Of a stretch of DNA of 64,000 nt, positions 55,063 through 62,402 are shown in pieces. Origin of the DNA: CADCVT01 sp036389485. Lineage in GTDB: Bacteria; Actinomycetota; Thermoleophilia; Solirubrobacterales; Solirubrobacteraceae. The DNA is taken from positions 62,001 through 126,000 of the forward strand of contig DASVPR010000039.1 in NCBI GenBank assembly GCA_036389485.1, given 5' to 3'. A program made the translations under genes and the position numbers. Under the pieces are notes generated by a model. The model made no database searches. It had not been told where the DNA came from and worked only from the letters and a program-made list of their open reading frames with translations. Positions within the stretch are counted from its first letter, which is position 1. The number at the start of each line of letters is the position of its first letter.

Positions 55063-55605
55063 ATGAACTCCCGACGCCTCCACACCACCGCTCTCGCCGC
55101 CGTCTTCGGCGGCGCCGTGTACGTCTTCACCGGGGCCATCCAGGCCACGCACGACTTCGAGGGGACGCACAACACGATCGACACCACCGCCGAGTACCTC
55201 GTGACCGGCGCCCTGCCCGTCGCGCTCTTCGCGACGCTGCTCGGCTACCGCGCCTTCGGCGCTCTGGCCCGCCGCCCCCGCGCCGCTGGTGCGGCCATCG
55301 CCGCCCAGGCCGTGCTCGCGGTGATGTGTGTGATCAGCGTCATCAACGGGGAGGACGCGTCGTTCTTCAACGCGGTCGCCCCAATCTGCCTGCTGACCTG
55401 GCTCGTCTCGTCGATCGTCATCGCGGTCGGCGTGCGCCGCCACGACGCGGTCCCGCGACCGGTCGCGATCGCCCTGCCGATCCTCGTCCCGGTCACGTTC
55501 ATCCTCTCGCCGATCGGCGGCCCGATGATCACCGGAGCCTTCTGGCTGACCCTCGCGACCCACGTCCTCCGCGACGGTTCTCGCGCGGTCCCCGCCGCTG
55601 CGTAA
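55063..55605 (+). CDS. Four- to five-helix membrane protein, unknown
   Basis: A 180-residue protein with hydrophobic segments near residues 8-28, 45-65, 75-95, 105-125 and 135-155, for example AVLAVMCVISVINGEDASFF and CLLTWLVSSIVIAVGVR. No domain recognised with certainty. Being divergent from a histidine kinase, with inverted repeats between them, it is a likely target of that system. No clear ribosome site; a terminator follows. Confidence 0.8.
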   Translation: MNSRRLHTTALAAVFGGAVYVFTGAIQATHDFEGTHNTIDTTAEYLVTGALPVALFATLLGYRAFGALARRPRAAGAAIAAQAVLAVMCVISVINGEDASFFNAVAPICLLTWLVSSIVIAVGVRRHDAVPRPVAIALPILVPVTFILSPIGGPMITGAFWLTLATHVLRDGSRAVPAAA

Positions 55606-55634
55606 AGCCGCCCCTCGGACACCACCCGACGACC

Positions 55635-55661
55635 CGAAGGCCCGCCCCGAGCGGGCCTTCG
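55635..55661 (+). terminator. Strong hairpin terminator
   Basis: CGAAGGCCCGC and GCGGGCCTTCG form an 11-bp stem with a CCCGA loop, 30 bases after the membrane-protein stop and 25 bases before a tRNA gene. It isolates the two transcripts. Confidence 0.85.
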
Positions 55662-55685
55662 TCATGGCTACACTTCGCCGACCCC

Positions 55686-55759
55686 GCCGGAGTAGCTCAG
55701 TCGGTTAGAGCAGCGGAATCATAATCCGCGTGTCGGGGGTTCGAGTCCCTCCTCCGGCA
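55686..55759 (+). tRNA. tRNA with anticodon CAT, probably elongator tRNA-Met
   Basis: A 74-base cloverleaf: acceptor GCCGGAG/CTCCGGC with discriminator A, D-arm GCTC/GAGC, anticodon stem GCGGA/TCCGC with loop ATCATAA, and T-arm GGGGG TTCGAGT CCCTC. CCA is not encoded. The anticodon CAT could belong to elongator Met or to Ile2, which carries lysidine; acceptor and variable loop do not settle it. It is not initiator-like: the first pair G1-C72 is matched, and the anticodon stem lacks three consecutive G-C pairs. Confidence 0.9.
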
Positions 55760-55768
55760 TCGACGCCG

Positions 55769-56011
55769 CTACCGGCCCGCGAGCAGATCGACCGGCGCGC
55801 GAAGCGGCTGATGCGCCCAGTCGCGGTTCGCGGGAGCGGTGCCACCGGCCGGCGCGACGTACGTGCTCGCCGTCGACGACGTACCCGACCCGATCGAGAC
55901 GTCGAACGTGCCGAGGTCGGGGGCGGTCGCCGCTAGGCCGGTGAACCCGAGCAGCGCCGCCACGAGGCCCGCGACGAGTGGGTGGCGCGGATGCGAAGGA
56001 AGTGCGTGCAT
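55769..56011 (-). CDS. Small exported protein, unknown
   Basis: An 80-residue ORF with a hydrophobic signal segment (PLVAGLVAALLGFTGLAATA) and a short Thr/Ser/Gly-rich mature region. GGAGG 8 bases before the ATG sets the start. It converges on the tRNA gene with 9 bases between. No family recognised; the strong ribosome site and signal-like segment argue that it is real. Confidence 0.55.
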   Translation of the reverse strand: MHALPSHPRHPLVAGLVAALLGFTGLAATAPDLGTFDVSIGSGTSSTASTYVAPAGGTAPANRDWAHQPLRAPVDLLAGR

Positions 56012-56281
56012 GCGATTCACCTCCGGGGTCAAGAGCAGGCGGCGCGAGGCGCCAGGCACCCCGCGCCACGCGAATCGGACGTCTGTGACCAGCGGGCGAG
56101 GCGACAGCCTCAGGCGGGGGACAGGGCCCTCCGAGGGAGGGCGAGGATCCGCGCTCGGCCGGCCAACCGGCGCCGGCGGCGGCGGGATCCCGACAGACCC
56201 GTCGTGCCGGGCTTCCCCGCCCGCTGGTTTGTCGGTGAAGTCATCTCGATGCGGTGCCTCCGAAGGATCTCCGCGCCCGCG
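56012..56281. other. 270-base intergenic stretch
   Basis: Between the small exported protein gene and hsp20, both on the minus strand. No ORF with a ribosome site on either strand. It has several GC hairpins (for example around CCCTCCGAGGGAGGG) and must contain the promoter of the small gene and the hsp20 3' region. No other feature seen. Confidence 0.5.
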
Positions 56282-56710
56282 TCAGGCGGCGGCGGTCTCG
56301 AGCTGCCGCTGCTCGGACCCCGTGCCCACGCCGATCTGGATCGTCCGCGGCTTCATCCGCTCCGGCTTCGGGACGATGAGCGACAGGACGCCGTCGGTCA
56401 TCGACGCCGTGATGCTCTCCGGGTCGACACCCTCGAAGAGCTTGATCCGGCGCTCGAAGGCCCCGAACGACCGCTCCGCGTGCGCCCACCGCGAGCCCTC
56501 GCCCAGCTCCGGGCGCTTGCGCTCACCGCGCACGACGAGCTCGCCGTTCATCACCTCGATCTCGAGGTCGGACGTGGTCATGCCGGGGAGGTCCATCGTG
56601 AGGACCATGTCGTGCTCGCCGACCGAGATGTCCGCGGGCGGCAGGAACGCGGAACGAGCGGTCCGCGTGACGTATGACTCGAGCGGCGCGAACGGATCGA
56701 AGAGCAGCAT
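56282..56710 (-). CDS. Hsp20/alpha-crystallin small heat-shock protein
   Basis: A 142-residue chaperone. The alpha-crystallin domain spans about 28-125: ADISVGEHDMVLTMDLPGM, GELVVRGERK and the strand region ITASMTDGVLSLIVPKPE. GGAGG 8 bases upstream selects this ATG over a GTG that overlaps the site. A sigma-70-like promoter lies 43-70 bases upstream and shares sequence with the start of the divergent sigma gene. It holds unfolded proteins during stress. No HAIR or CIRCE box is visible. Confidence 0.93.
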   Translation of the reverse strand: MLLFDPFAPLESYVTRTARSAFLPPADISVGEHDMVLTMDLPGMTTSDLEIEVMNGELVVRGERKRPELGEGSRWAHAERSFGAFERRIKLFEGVDPESITASMTDGVLSLIVPKPERMKPRTIQIGVGTGSEQRQLETAAA

Positions 56711-56752
56711 TCCAACCACCTCCTCGGATCAGAATCTGTGGTCTCACCCTCT

Positions 56753-56780
56753 TGAATAGGCCGTCGAGCCGAAGTGTCAA
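56753..56780 (-). promoter_or_regulatory. Sigma-70-like promoter of hsp20
   Basis: On the minus strand TTGACA (56780-56775) is followed after 16 bases by TATTCA (56758-56753), giving a perfect -35 and a fair -10. Transcription would start about 35 bases before the hsp20 ATG. The -35 overlaps the GTG start codon of the divergent sigma gene. Confidence 0.65.
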
Positions 56781-57616
56781 CCCTGCATCAGCAACTCGAT
56801 TCCGACGCCCGGCGCAGCCGCGACCTGGACGCGCCGCGCCTCCTGAAGGAGCTCGACGAGCGCACTGCGCTGGCGCCGGAGCGAGAGCGGGAGCTGGTGA
56901 CGAGGGCACAGACGGGCGACGCGCGCGCGAAGGCCGAGCTGGTCGACGCGTTCATGCCCCTGATCGCCACGACCGCCCGCACCTACCGCGCGACGGACAC
57001 GATCCAGCGGACGGAGCTGATCCAGGAGGGCGTCGTCGGGCTCCTCCGCGCGACCGAGCGCTACGACCCGAGCAAGAACGTCCCGTTCTGGGCGTACGCC
57101 TCGTGGTGGGTCCGGCAGGCGATGCAGCAGCTCGTCGCGGAGCTGACCCAGCCGGCGGTGCTCTCCGACCGTGCGCTCCGGCACCTCGCGAAGCTGAAGG
57201 ACGCCCACCGCGCCGCGCTCCAGAGCAGCGGCAGGGAGCCGACGCGAGCGGAGCTGGTCGAGCGGACCGGGCTGACGACCGACCAGGTCGACGACCTCCT
57301 CGCGATCGAGCAGCCGCCGCGCTCGCTCCACGAGCAGGCCGACGAGGTCGGGACGTTCGGCGAGCTGATCGCCGACCCGCTCGCCGAGGACGAGTACGAG
57401 CGCGTCTTGCAGGCGATCGAGACGAGGGAGCTGCTGGACCTCCTCGCGGGCCTCTCCGAGCGGGAGCGCGCGGTGCTCCAGGCGCGCTATGGCCTCGACG
57501 GCGAGGAGCGCTCGCTCAGGGACCTCGCCCAGAAGCTCGGCCTCAGCGCCGAGCGCGTCCGCCAGATCGAGCGGCGCGCGCTCGGCAAGCTGGAGGCGGC
57601 CGCCGGCGCTGCGTGA
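56774..57616 (+). CDS. Sigma-70-family factor (group 2-like)
   Basis: A 280-residue sigma factor. Region 1.2 lies near SRDLDAPRLLKELDE, region 2 has IQEGVVGLLRATERYDPSK and FWAYASWWVRQAMQQL, region 3 follows with AALQSSGREPTRAELVERTG, and region 4 carries ERERAVLQARYGLDGEERSL and LAQKLGLSAERVRQIERRAL. It is too short for the housekeeping SigA and lacks its N-terminal extension, so it is probably an alternative stress factor. The GTG start has no ribosome site. A propeller-like lipoprotein gene starts 4 bases after its stop. Confidence 0.92.
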   Translation: MSTLHQQLDSDARRSRDLDAPRLLKELDERTALAPERERELVTRAQTGDARAKAELVDAFMPLIATTARTYRATDTIQRTELIQEGVVGLLRATERYDPSKNVPFWAYASWWVRQAMQQLVAELTQPAVLSDRALRHLAKLKDAHRAALQSSGREPTRAELVERTGLTTDQVDDLLAIEQPPRSLHEQADEVGTFGELIADPLAEDEYERVLQAIETRELLDLLAGLSERERAVLQARYGLDGEERSLRDLAQKLGLSAERVRQIERRALGKLEAAAGAA

Positions 57617-57620
57617 TGCA

Positions 57621-58832
57621 ATGCCGGGAGCGGTGGATCGCTCGATCGTCGGACTCATCTGGATCGCCTGCGCCACGACGTGCCTCGCCACGACCGGCTG
57701 CGGCGGCGCGACGCGCGCGAAGCGTCCGCCGGCCGGCGACGGGCGGGAGCGGAGCCCGCTCGTCGGGGTCGTCACGCACTACGAGCCGGACGGCCGGTAC
57801 GAGTCGTTCCTGACCCGGCTGGACGGCGCGAGCCTGCGACCCGTCGGTCCGCGCGCGGACGTGCCCGAGCTGCACGCGACGTGGAGCTACTCGCCGGACG
57901 GGCGGCAGGTCGCCGTCGGCACGGGCGGCCAGGGGCTGGGCATCCACGTCTACGACGTCGAGCGGATGCGGCTGGTGCGGGCGATCCGCACCGGGATCGC
58001 CGCTGAGGCGCTCGGCTGGCTCGAGCCGCGGCGTCTCGTCGCGGCGCTCCAGTCCGGCGAGATCGTGGTGACCGACCCGCGGTCGGGGCGGGTGATCACC
58101 CGGCACCGGCCGCGCGCCGGCGACGGCGTGTGCTTCGCCGAGGGCGATGCGTCGGGGAGCGCGGCAGGCGGCCTCGCGATCCTGCTCGGCGCCCGCCCCT
58201 CACGGCCGGCGCGGCTGCTCCTCGTCGCCACCGACGGGGACGTCCGCACCGTCGCGCTGCCGGCCGGCGGTCGGTGGGCGTGCGACCGGGCGGGGCTGGC
58301 GCTCGAACCGGGCGGCCGGCGCGCGTTCGTCCTCGAGCGCGACGGATCGGTCGCCGAGGTCGATCTCGCCGGCATGCGCGCAACGTTCCACCGCCTCTCC
58401 GGCGACCCCCTGAAGCCGGCGAGCGCCCGGCGCCTGGCGTGGCTCGGCGACGGCCGGCTGGTCGCCTCCGGCCGGCCCACCCGCGGCCGGCCCCCAGGGG
58501 TGAGCGTGATCGACTCCGCCGAATGGACCAACCGGACGCTCGATCCCGACGCCCGGACGGTGACCGTCGCCGCCGGCCTCGCGCTCACCTACGACGGCGT
58601 CGAGGTCGACCTCGGCGGCCGCGGCAGCGGGCTCACCGCGTACGACGCGTCCGGCCGGCGGCGATTCCGCGTGCTCGCCGGCAAGCAGGTCGACTTCGTC
58701 CACGCCGCGCCGGGCGCGGCGTTCGCCCAGAGCGCGGCCACGCTGCGCCGGGTCGATCTCGAGAGCGGCGAGGTCGGCAAGGCGCGCCGCGTGCCGCGGA
58801 CCGAGATCGTGATCCTCGAGCGGCCCCGCTGA
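57621..58832 (+). CDS. Beta-propeller-like protein, possible lipoprotein
   Basis: A 403-residue protein with a short N-terminal hydrophobic segment (IVGLIWIACATTCLATTGCG) that ends in a relaxed lipobox-like TTGC. The rest has repeated beta-strand units such as ATWSYSPDGRQVAVGTGGQG and LAWLGDGRLVASG, as in WD40/PD40 propellers. No catalytic motif. Four bases after the sigma gene, so the two are likely co-transcribed. An envelope sensor linked to the sigma factor is possible but not shown. Its stop lies 3 bases from the converging gene. Confidence 0.8.
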   Translation: MPGAVDRSIVGLIWIACATTCLATTGCGGATRAKRPPAGDGRERSPLVGVVTHYEPDGRYESFLTRLDGASLRPVGPRADVPELHATWSYSPDGRQVAVGTGGQGLGIHVYDVERMRLVRAIRTGIAAEALGWLEPRRLVAALQSGEIVVTDPRSGRVITRHRPRAGDGVCFAEGDASGSAAGGLAILLGARPSRPARLLLVATDGDVRTVALPAGGRWACDRAGLALEPGGRRAFVLERDGSVAEVDLAGMRATFHRLSGDPLKPASARRLAWLGDGRLVASGRPTRGRPPGVSVIDSAEWTNRTLDPDARTVTVAAGLALTYDGVEVDLGGRGSGLTAYDASGRRRFRVLAGKQVDFVHAAPGAAFAQSAATLRRVDLESGEVGKARRVPRTEIVILERPR

Positions 58833-58835
58833 GCC

Positions 58836-59654
58836 TCAGGCGGCGAGGACGACGAGGACCGCCACGCCACACACCACGGTCGCGCCGTGAAGCACCTGGA
58901 GCGGGCGGTGGAGACCCTCCCAGGCGACCGGCAGCCGCGGCGTGATGACCGCGTCGGGCACGAGGAGCGGGGCGATCCACACCACCGCCGCGCGCCCGAC
59001 CCAGTACGCCGCCATCAGGCCGCACGCGCGCCCGACGTCGCCGCTCAGCGCGAGCACCAGCACGAACCAGCACGCGCCCGCGAACGTCAGCCAGGTGGTG
59101 AAGAACGAGCCGATATCGAGCCCCCACGCGAACGCCGCGCGGCGGTGGCCCCAGCGGCGCGCCCAGGCGTCGCGCGTCGCGCGGCGCATCTGCGGCAGCG
59201 GCAGCGGGACGCGCCCCAGCTCCCGCGCCGCCGCGGCGAGACCCACCGCGACGAGCACGACGGCCGCCCACGCCTCGTCCCACCTCGCGCCGACAAGGCT
59301 CCCGGCCGCGCCGAGCACCGCGGCCACCAGCGCGCCGGAGATCAGCCCGCCGGCCGTATAGGCGGTGACGCTGACCACCCAGCTGCGCCTCGCCTGCGCC
59401 ACCTTCCCGAGGGGCGTGAGTGCCAGCAGCACGTTCTGGCCTCAGAGGCCGACGAGGTTCAGCCACCCGAGCACGAACGCGACGGGCAGCAGCGCGAGCT
59501 GCGGGTCGAACGCCACGAGCACGACCCCGCAGGCGACGCCGCCCGCCGCGACCGCGGCGGTCGCGGCCGCGGTGCGGCGGCGCACCCTCGCAAGCGCCGC
59601 GTCGAGCGGCGCCTCGTGGACCAGGCGCAGCGGGGCTTCAGCCGCCCCGGCCAT
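58836..59654 (-). pseudogene. Multi-span membrane protein interrupted by in-frame TGA
   Basis: One frame codes for an N-terminal part of 70 residues ending VAFVLGWLNLVGL, a TGA at 59442-59444, then GQNVLLALTPLGKVAQARRS and several more membrane helices (YTAGGLISGALVAAVLGAAG, FTTWLTFAGACWFVLVLAL). The hydrophobic run continues across the stop, so TGG to TGA is the simplest reading, giving an intact length of about 272 codons. A GTG directly after the stop could restart a 198-residue product. The gene ends an operon with MauD- and MauE-like genes; its length and place resemble MauF, but I cannot confirm the family. Confidence 0.7.
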
Positions 59655-60267
59655 TCGCGGCCCGTGCCGACGCGCCCGCGACTCGCACGATCCCCAGCCC
59701 GTCGCCGACCGGCTCGGGCCGTGCGTCGTCGCCGAACATCTCGGCCAGGTCGTCGACCCCCATCGGGTGGCCCAGCGCCTCGATCATCCCGTCGGCGTCG
59801 ATCAGCACCGCGGTCGGCGCGATGTCGACGCCGAAGGCGCCGCTCACCTCGTCCTCGGGGTCGGCGAGGACCGTCACGTCGAGCCCGTACTCCTCGGCCA
59901 TCTGCGCGCAGCGGATCGTGGGCGACCGGCAGACGACGACGACGTTGCCGTCGACCTTGTGGTGCAGCGCGGAGAGCTGCGGCAGCGTGAGCCGGCACGA
60001 CACGCAGTCGGGCGAGACGAACAGGACCGCCGTTCGCCGCCCGCCCCAGCCGTCGCTGACGAACTCGTCCCCGTCGAGGTCGCGCGCCACGATCGCGGGT
60101 GCAGGCCGCCGTTCCGCCCGAGCGGCCGGGGCGGCCGCGCCGCCCTCTTCCTCCTCCTGCTGCTGCCGGGCCGGGTAGACGACCCGGATCAGCCCGACGC
60201 ACAGCAGCGTCGAGAAGATCGCCAGCGCCCACAGCAGGGCGTACGAGATCCAGAACGCGGTGCTCAT
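59638..60267 (-). CDS. MauD-like membrane-anchored thioredoxin
   Basis: A 209-residue protein: N-terminal membrane helix (WISYALLWALAIFSTLLCVG), a Glu-rich linker, and a thioredoxin-fold domain with the redox motif SPDCVSC, then FGVDIAPTAVLIDADG with the cis-Pro. MauD-type proteins handle disulfides of exported enzymes such as the methylamine dehydrogenase light chain. GGAGG precedes the ATG. It overlaps the MauE-like gene by 4 bases and the broken membrane gene by 17. Its probable client is the Cys-rich Tat protein of the same operon. Confidence 0.85.
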   Translation of the reverse strand: MSTAFWISYALLWALAIFSTLLCVGLIRVVYPARQQQEEEEGGAAAPAARAERRPAPAIVARDLDGDEFVSDGWGGRRTAVLFVSPDCVSCRLTLPQLSALHHKVDGNVVVVCRSPTIRCAQMAEEYGLDVTVLADPEDEVSGAFGVDIAPTAVLIDADGMIEALGHPMGVDDLAEMFGDDARPEPVGDGLGIVRVAGASARAANGRGG

Positions 60268-60866
60268 GCCGCACCTCCTGCCGGGGGGACCGACGGTTCG
60301 ACGTTGGCGCTGAAGCGCTGCGCGCGCCAGAGGGCGACGAGTGGCCTCGCGCTCGCCGCGATCGTCGCGGCGACGAGAGCGGCGGACGCGAGCGCGCCGG
60401 CCACGACGAACCGCTCCGCTCCCGCCGCTCCGTTCTCCACGACCCACCCGAGGGTGAGCGGGGCGTGGCCGGCCGAGAGGGTCGCGATCGCCAGCGCCCA
60501 GGCCGGCACCGAGAGCACGGCCAGGCGCACGGCGGTCGCGCGCGACACCCGCTCGTCGTCCGCGCCAAAGCAGCCGCACGAGACGTCGGCGCCGCGCCGC
60601 AGCACGACGGCCACGGCGACCGCGAACGTCGCGAGCAGGGCCGCGCAGGCGGCTGCGCCCGGCCCCGCCGCCACGCCGGTCAGCAACGCGAGCGCGACCG
60701 CCGGCTCGAGCGCCATCACCACCCAGGCGAACGGCGTCACCGCGGGGCGGGGGAGGACGGCGTAGCCGCGCACCTCCTCGACGAAGCGCCGGGGCTCGCG
60801 CAGCTTGGCCCACGCGGAGCCCGCGAACACGAGCCCGAGCGCGAGCTGGGCGACGTCGAGGATCAC
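60264..60866 (-). CDS. MauE/DoxX-type redox-associated membrane protein
   Basis: A 200-residue membrane protein with about four helices and the MauE signature region: LALGLVFAGSAWAKLREPRR at the start and VSCGCFGADD, a Cys pair at the membrane surface. MauE supplies or recycles oxidising power for MauD. The GTG start overlaps the upstream stop by 4 bases. It forms a functional pair with the downstream MauD-like gene. Confidence 0.87.
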   Translation of the reverse strand: MILDVAQLALGLVFAGSAWAKLREPRRFVEEVRGYAVLPRPAVTPFAWVVMALEPAVALALLTGVAAGPGAAACAALLATFAVAVAVVLRRGADVSCGCFGADDERVSRATAVRLAVLSVPAWALAIATLSAGHAPLTLGWVVENGAAGAERFVVAGALASAALVAATIAASARPLVALWRAQRFSANVEPSVPPAGGAA

Positions 60867-61369
60867 CGGCTCTGGATGAGGGCGGTCGCCCGGTCGACGA
60901 GGCCGTCGACCTCGTCGACCTCGTGGTTGACGTCGACGGCGCCGCCGATGACGATCGTCGTCATGAACTGCGCCTCCAGCGCCCGCCTCAGGTCGAAGAT
61001 CGGGTCCATCGAGATGGCCGCGCCGGCCTCCTCGATCGCGATCGGTTCCGACGCCGCGGCGACGAGCAGCAGCTCCCCCGCCTCGTAGTCCCCGAGCCCG
61101 CCGGTGATCGTGGCGCCGTCGTCGGTCATCGGCGCCCCCGCCGCGCTGTACAGCAGGATGCGCTCGCCGGTGTCGAGCAGTTCGACGACCGCCGTGTCGC
61201 GGCTCAACGCCTCGACGAGCTTCACCGGCACGTACAGCTGCTCGGTGTCGCCGCTTCCGTGCGCACCCGCGCTCTTCGCGCCGAGCGCGGTCGTCGCCAT
61301 CACCGCGCCGCCCACCGCGAAGAGGCCGCGACGGGAGAGGGACCGGGGGGTTCTGTCCTGCGGGATCAT
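60863..61369 (-). CDS. Tat-exported protein, unknown
   Basis: A 168-residue protein with a twin-arginine signal (LSRRGLFAVGGAVMATTALG). The mature part is acidic, has no Cys, and contains segments such as GERILLYSAAGAPMTDDGAT and VNHEVDEVDGLVDRATALI. GGAGGAG 5 bases upstream fixes the ATG. Lack of Cys means it is not a disulfide client; Tat export suggests it folds or binds a cofactor in the cytoplasm. It lies between the Cys-rich protein gene and mauE. Confidence 0.8.
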   Translation of the reverse strand: MIPQDRTPRSLSRRGLFAVGGAVMATTALGAKSAGAHGSGDTEQLYVPVKLVEALSRDTAVVELLDTGERILLYSAAGAPMTDDGATITGGLGDYEAGELLLVAAASEPIAIEEAGAAISMDPIFDLRRALEAQFMTTIVIGGAVDVNHEVDEVDGLVDRATALIQSR

Positions 61370-61379
61370 CGTCTCCTCC

Positions 61380-61802
61380 TCAGGAGGTGCATCGCGACTG
61401 TTCGTCGTAGCCCTGGCAGGGGCGCGAGTACTCGCCAAGGAACGAGCACCGCACGCCGACGCAGCCCGGTTCGCAGCAGCTGCCGCCGCTGCCGTGGGCG
61501 TAGCCCTCGCAGCAGAGGTTCTGGTGTCGGTTGCCGCGCTCGCCGTGGCAATCGCCGTACCAGCACCACGCGCACCGCAGGTCCGGGCATCGCGGCCCGC
61601 CGTGGTTCGCCGGCTTGAAGCAGAGGCGGCAGCCGTGGTACGGGAACGTCGCGAGCACGTCCGAGATCTCGTCGCTGCGCGAAGGAACCGTGCGCGAGAG
61701 CACCCCCGCGAGCGCGGCCACGCTTGCGGCGCCCGCCGTCCGGAGCAGCTTGCGCCGTTGGCTCTGCTCGTTGATGGTCCGGCCGAGCTGTTCGAGGCTC
61801 AT
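61380..61802 (-). CDS. Tat-exported cysteine-rich protein (14 Cys)
   Basis: A 140-residue protein with a Tat signal (QRRKLLRTAGAASVAALAG) and a mature domain of about 100 residues that holds all 14 cysteines, from residue 58 on: CRLC, RCPDLRC, CWYGDC, LCC, GSCCEPGC, and three single Cys. The only Trp residues (79 and 81) sit in CAWCW. The density of Cys and the downstream MauD/MauE genes suggest up to seven disulfides or a metal/cofactor site. It recalls the methylamine dehydrogenase light chain (12 Cys) in logic, but the sequence does not match it. Function unknown. Confidence 0.8.
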   Translation of the reverse strand: MSLEQLGRTINEQSQRRKLLRTAGAASVAALAGVLSRTVPSRSDEISDVLATFPYHGCRLCFKPANHGGPRCPDLRCAWCWYGDCHGERGNRHQNLCCEGYAHGSGGSCCEPGCVGVRCSFLGEYSRPCQGYDEQSRCTS

Positions 61803-62314
61803 CCCGGGCTCCCCCCTGTCGTCTGCATCGTGTGCTCTCCCCCGCTCTCGACCGGTTCGCCGCGCGCCGGCCGCAGCCGGTCGCGCCCGACGTGCGAGAC
61901 GAGGTCGAGGTCGTCCCACCGCTGGTTGTGGCTGATCGCGTCGAGCCGCCAGGTCGTCGACCACAGCTCGGGCCCGCGCTCCTCGTCGAACGCGAGCCGC
62001 GAGAAGATCGTGTTGACGGCGTCGACGTGCTCCTTGACGAACGCCGAGAAGATCGGCTCGCGATCCCAGACCGAGAGGCTGCAGCACGTCCGCGCGCCCT
62101 CGACGAGGAACGCGGTCTTGAGCAGGCCCGGCACCTGCCGCCGCTGCGCCGCCCGCCGCAGCGACCGATAGGTCAGGTAGGCGGACACGACGTGCCATGG
62201 GCGCCGCAGGCGCATGCGCGTGATGACGCATCTCACCTGCGAATCGCTGACGGTCGCGACCCCGAAGAACCTCGGGTCCGCGGCCGCCGTGCCCCCACCG
62301 CGGCCCCCTCCCAT
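61799..62314 (-). CDS. Monooxygenase-like (ABM-fold?) protein, first gene of the Mau-like operon
   Basis: A 171-residue protein with a Gly-rich N-terminus that may be overextended; a later start is possible. The core (RPWHVVSAYLTYRSLRRAAQ, CSLSVWDREPIFSAFV) resembles antibiotic-biosynthesis-monooxygenase-like dimeric barrels, though weakly. No signal. ATGA overlap with the Cys-rich Tat gene indicates co-translation. It is divergent from the FAD-linked oxidase across 88 bp. Confidence 0.55.
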   Translation of the reverse strand: MGGGRGGGTAAADPRFFGVATVSDSQVRCVITRMRLRRPWHVVSAYLTYRSLRRAAQRRQVPGLLKTAFLVEGARTCCSLSVWDREPIFSAFVKEHVDAVNTIFSRLAFDEERGPELWSTTWRLDAISHNQRWDDLDLVSHVGRDRLRPARGEPVESGGEHTMQTTGGSPG

Positions 62315-62351
62315 CGGCGGGCCACGCTAGTCCTCTTTTCTTACCGTGTCA

Positions 62352-62363
62352 AACAGCCCTGTT
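62352..62363. promoter_or_regulatory. Inverted repeat in AT-rich divergent promoter region
   Basis: AACAG-CC-CTGTT, a perfect 5-bp dyad, lies midway in the 88-bp gap between the Mau-like operon and the FAD oxidase gene. The gap is clearly more AT-rich than its surroundings and must hold both promoters. Candidate operator; the regulator is not in the window. Confidence 0.4.
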
Positions 62364-62402
62364 CTGTAAAGGATTCGTCATCTGGTTTATCGTGCGTCCA
62401 GC

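Noticed and set aside
55686..55759. tRNA as integration site of an element
   Set aside because: No copy of the tRNA 3' end was noticed downstream and no integrase lies nearby.
56720..56773. HAIR or CIRCE operator upstream of hsp20
   Set aside because: CTTGAA is present but lacks the matching CTCAAG partner at the right distance.
59442..59444. TGA as a selenocysteine codon
   Set aside because: No SECIS-like hairpin was evident after the codon, the context is a hydrophobic membrane segment, and Trp fits better. TGA is used as a normal stop elsewhere in the window.
61380..61802. True methylamine dehydrogenase light chain with a tryptophan tryptophylquinone
   Set aside because: Cys count and neighbours are suggestive, but there are only two Trp, one residue apart, the Cys pattern differs, and no heavy-chain gene is visible. 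Kept as unknown.
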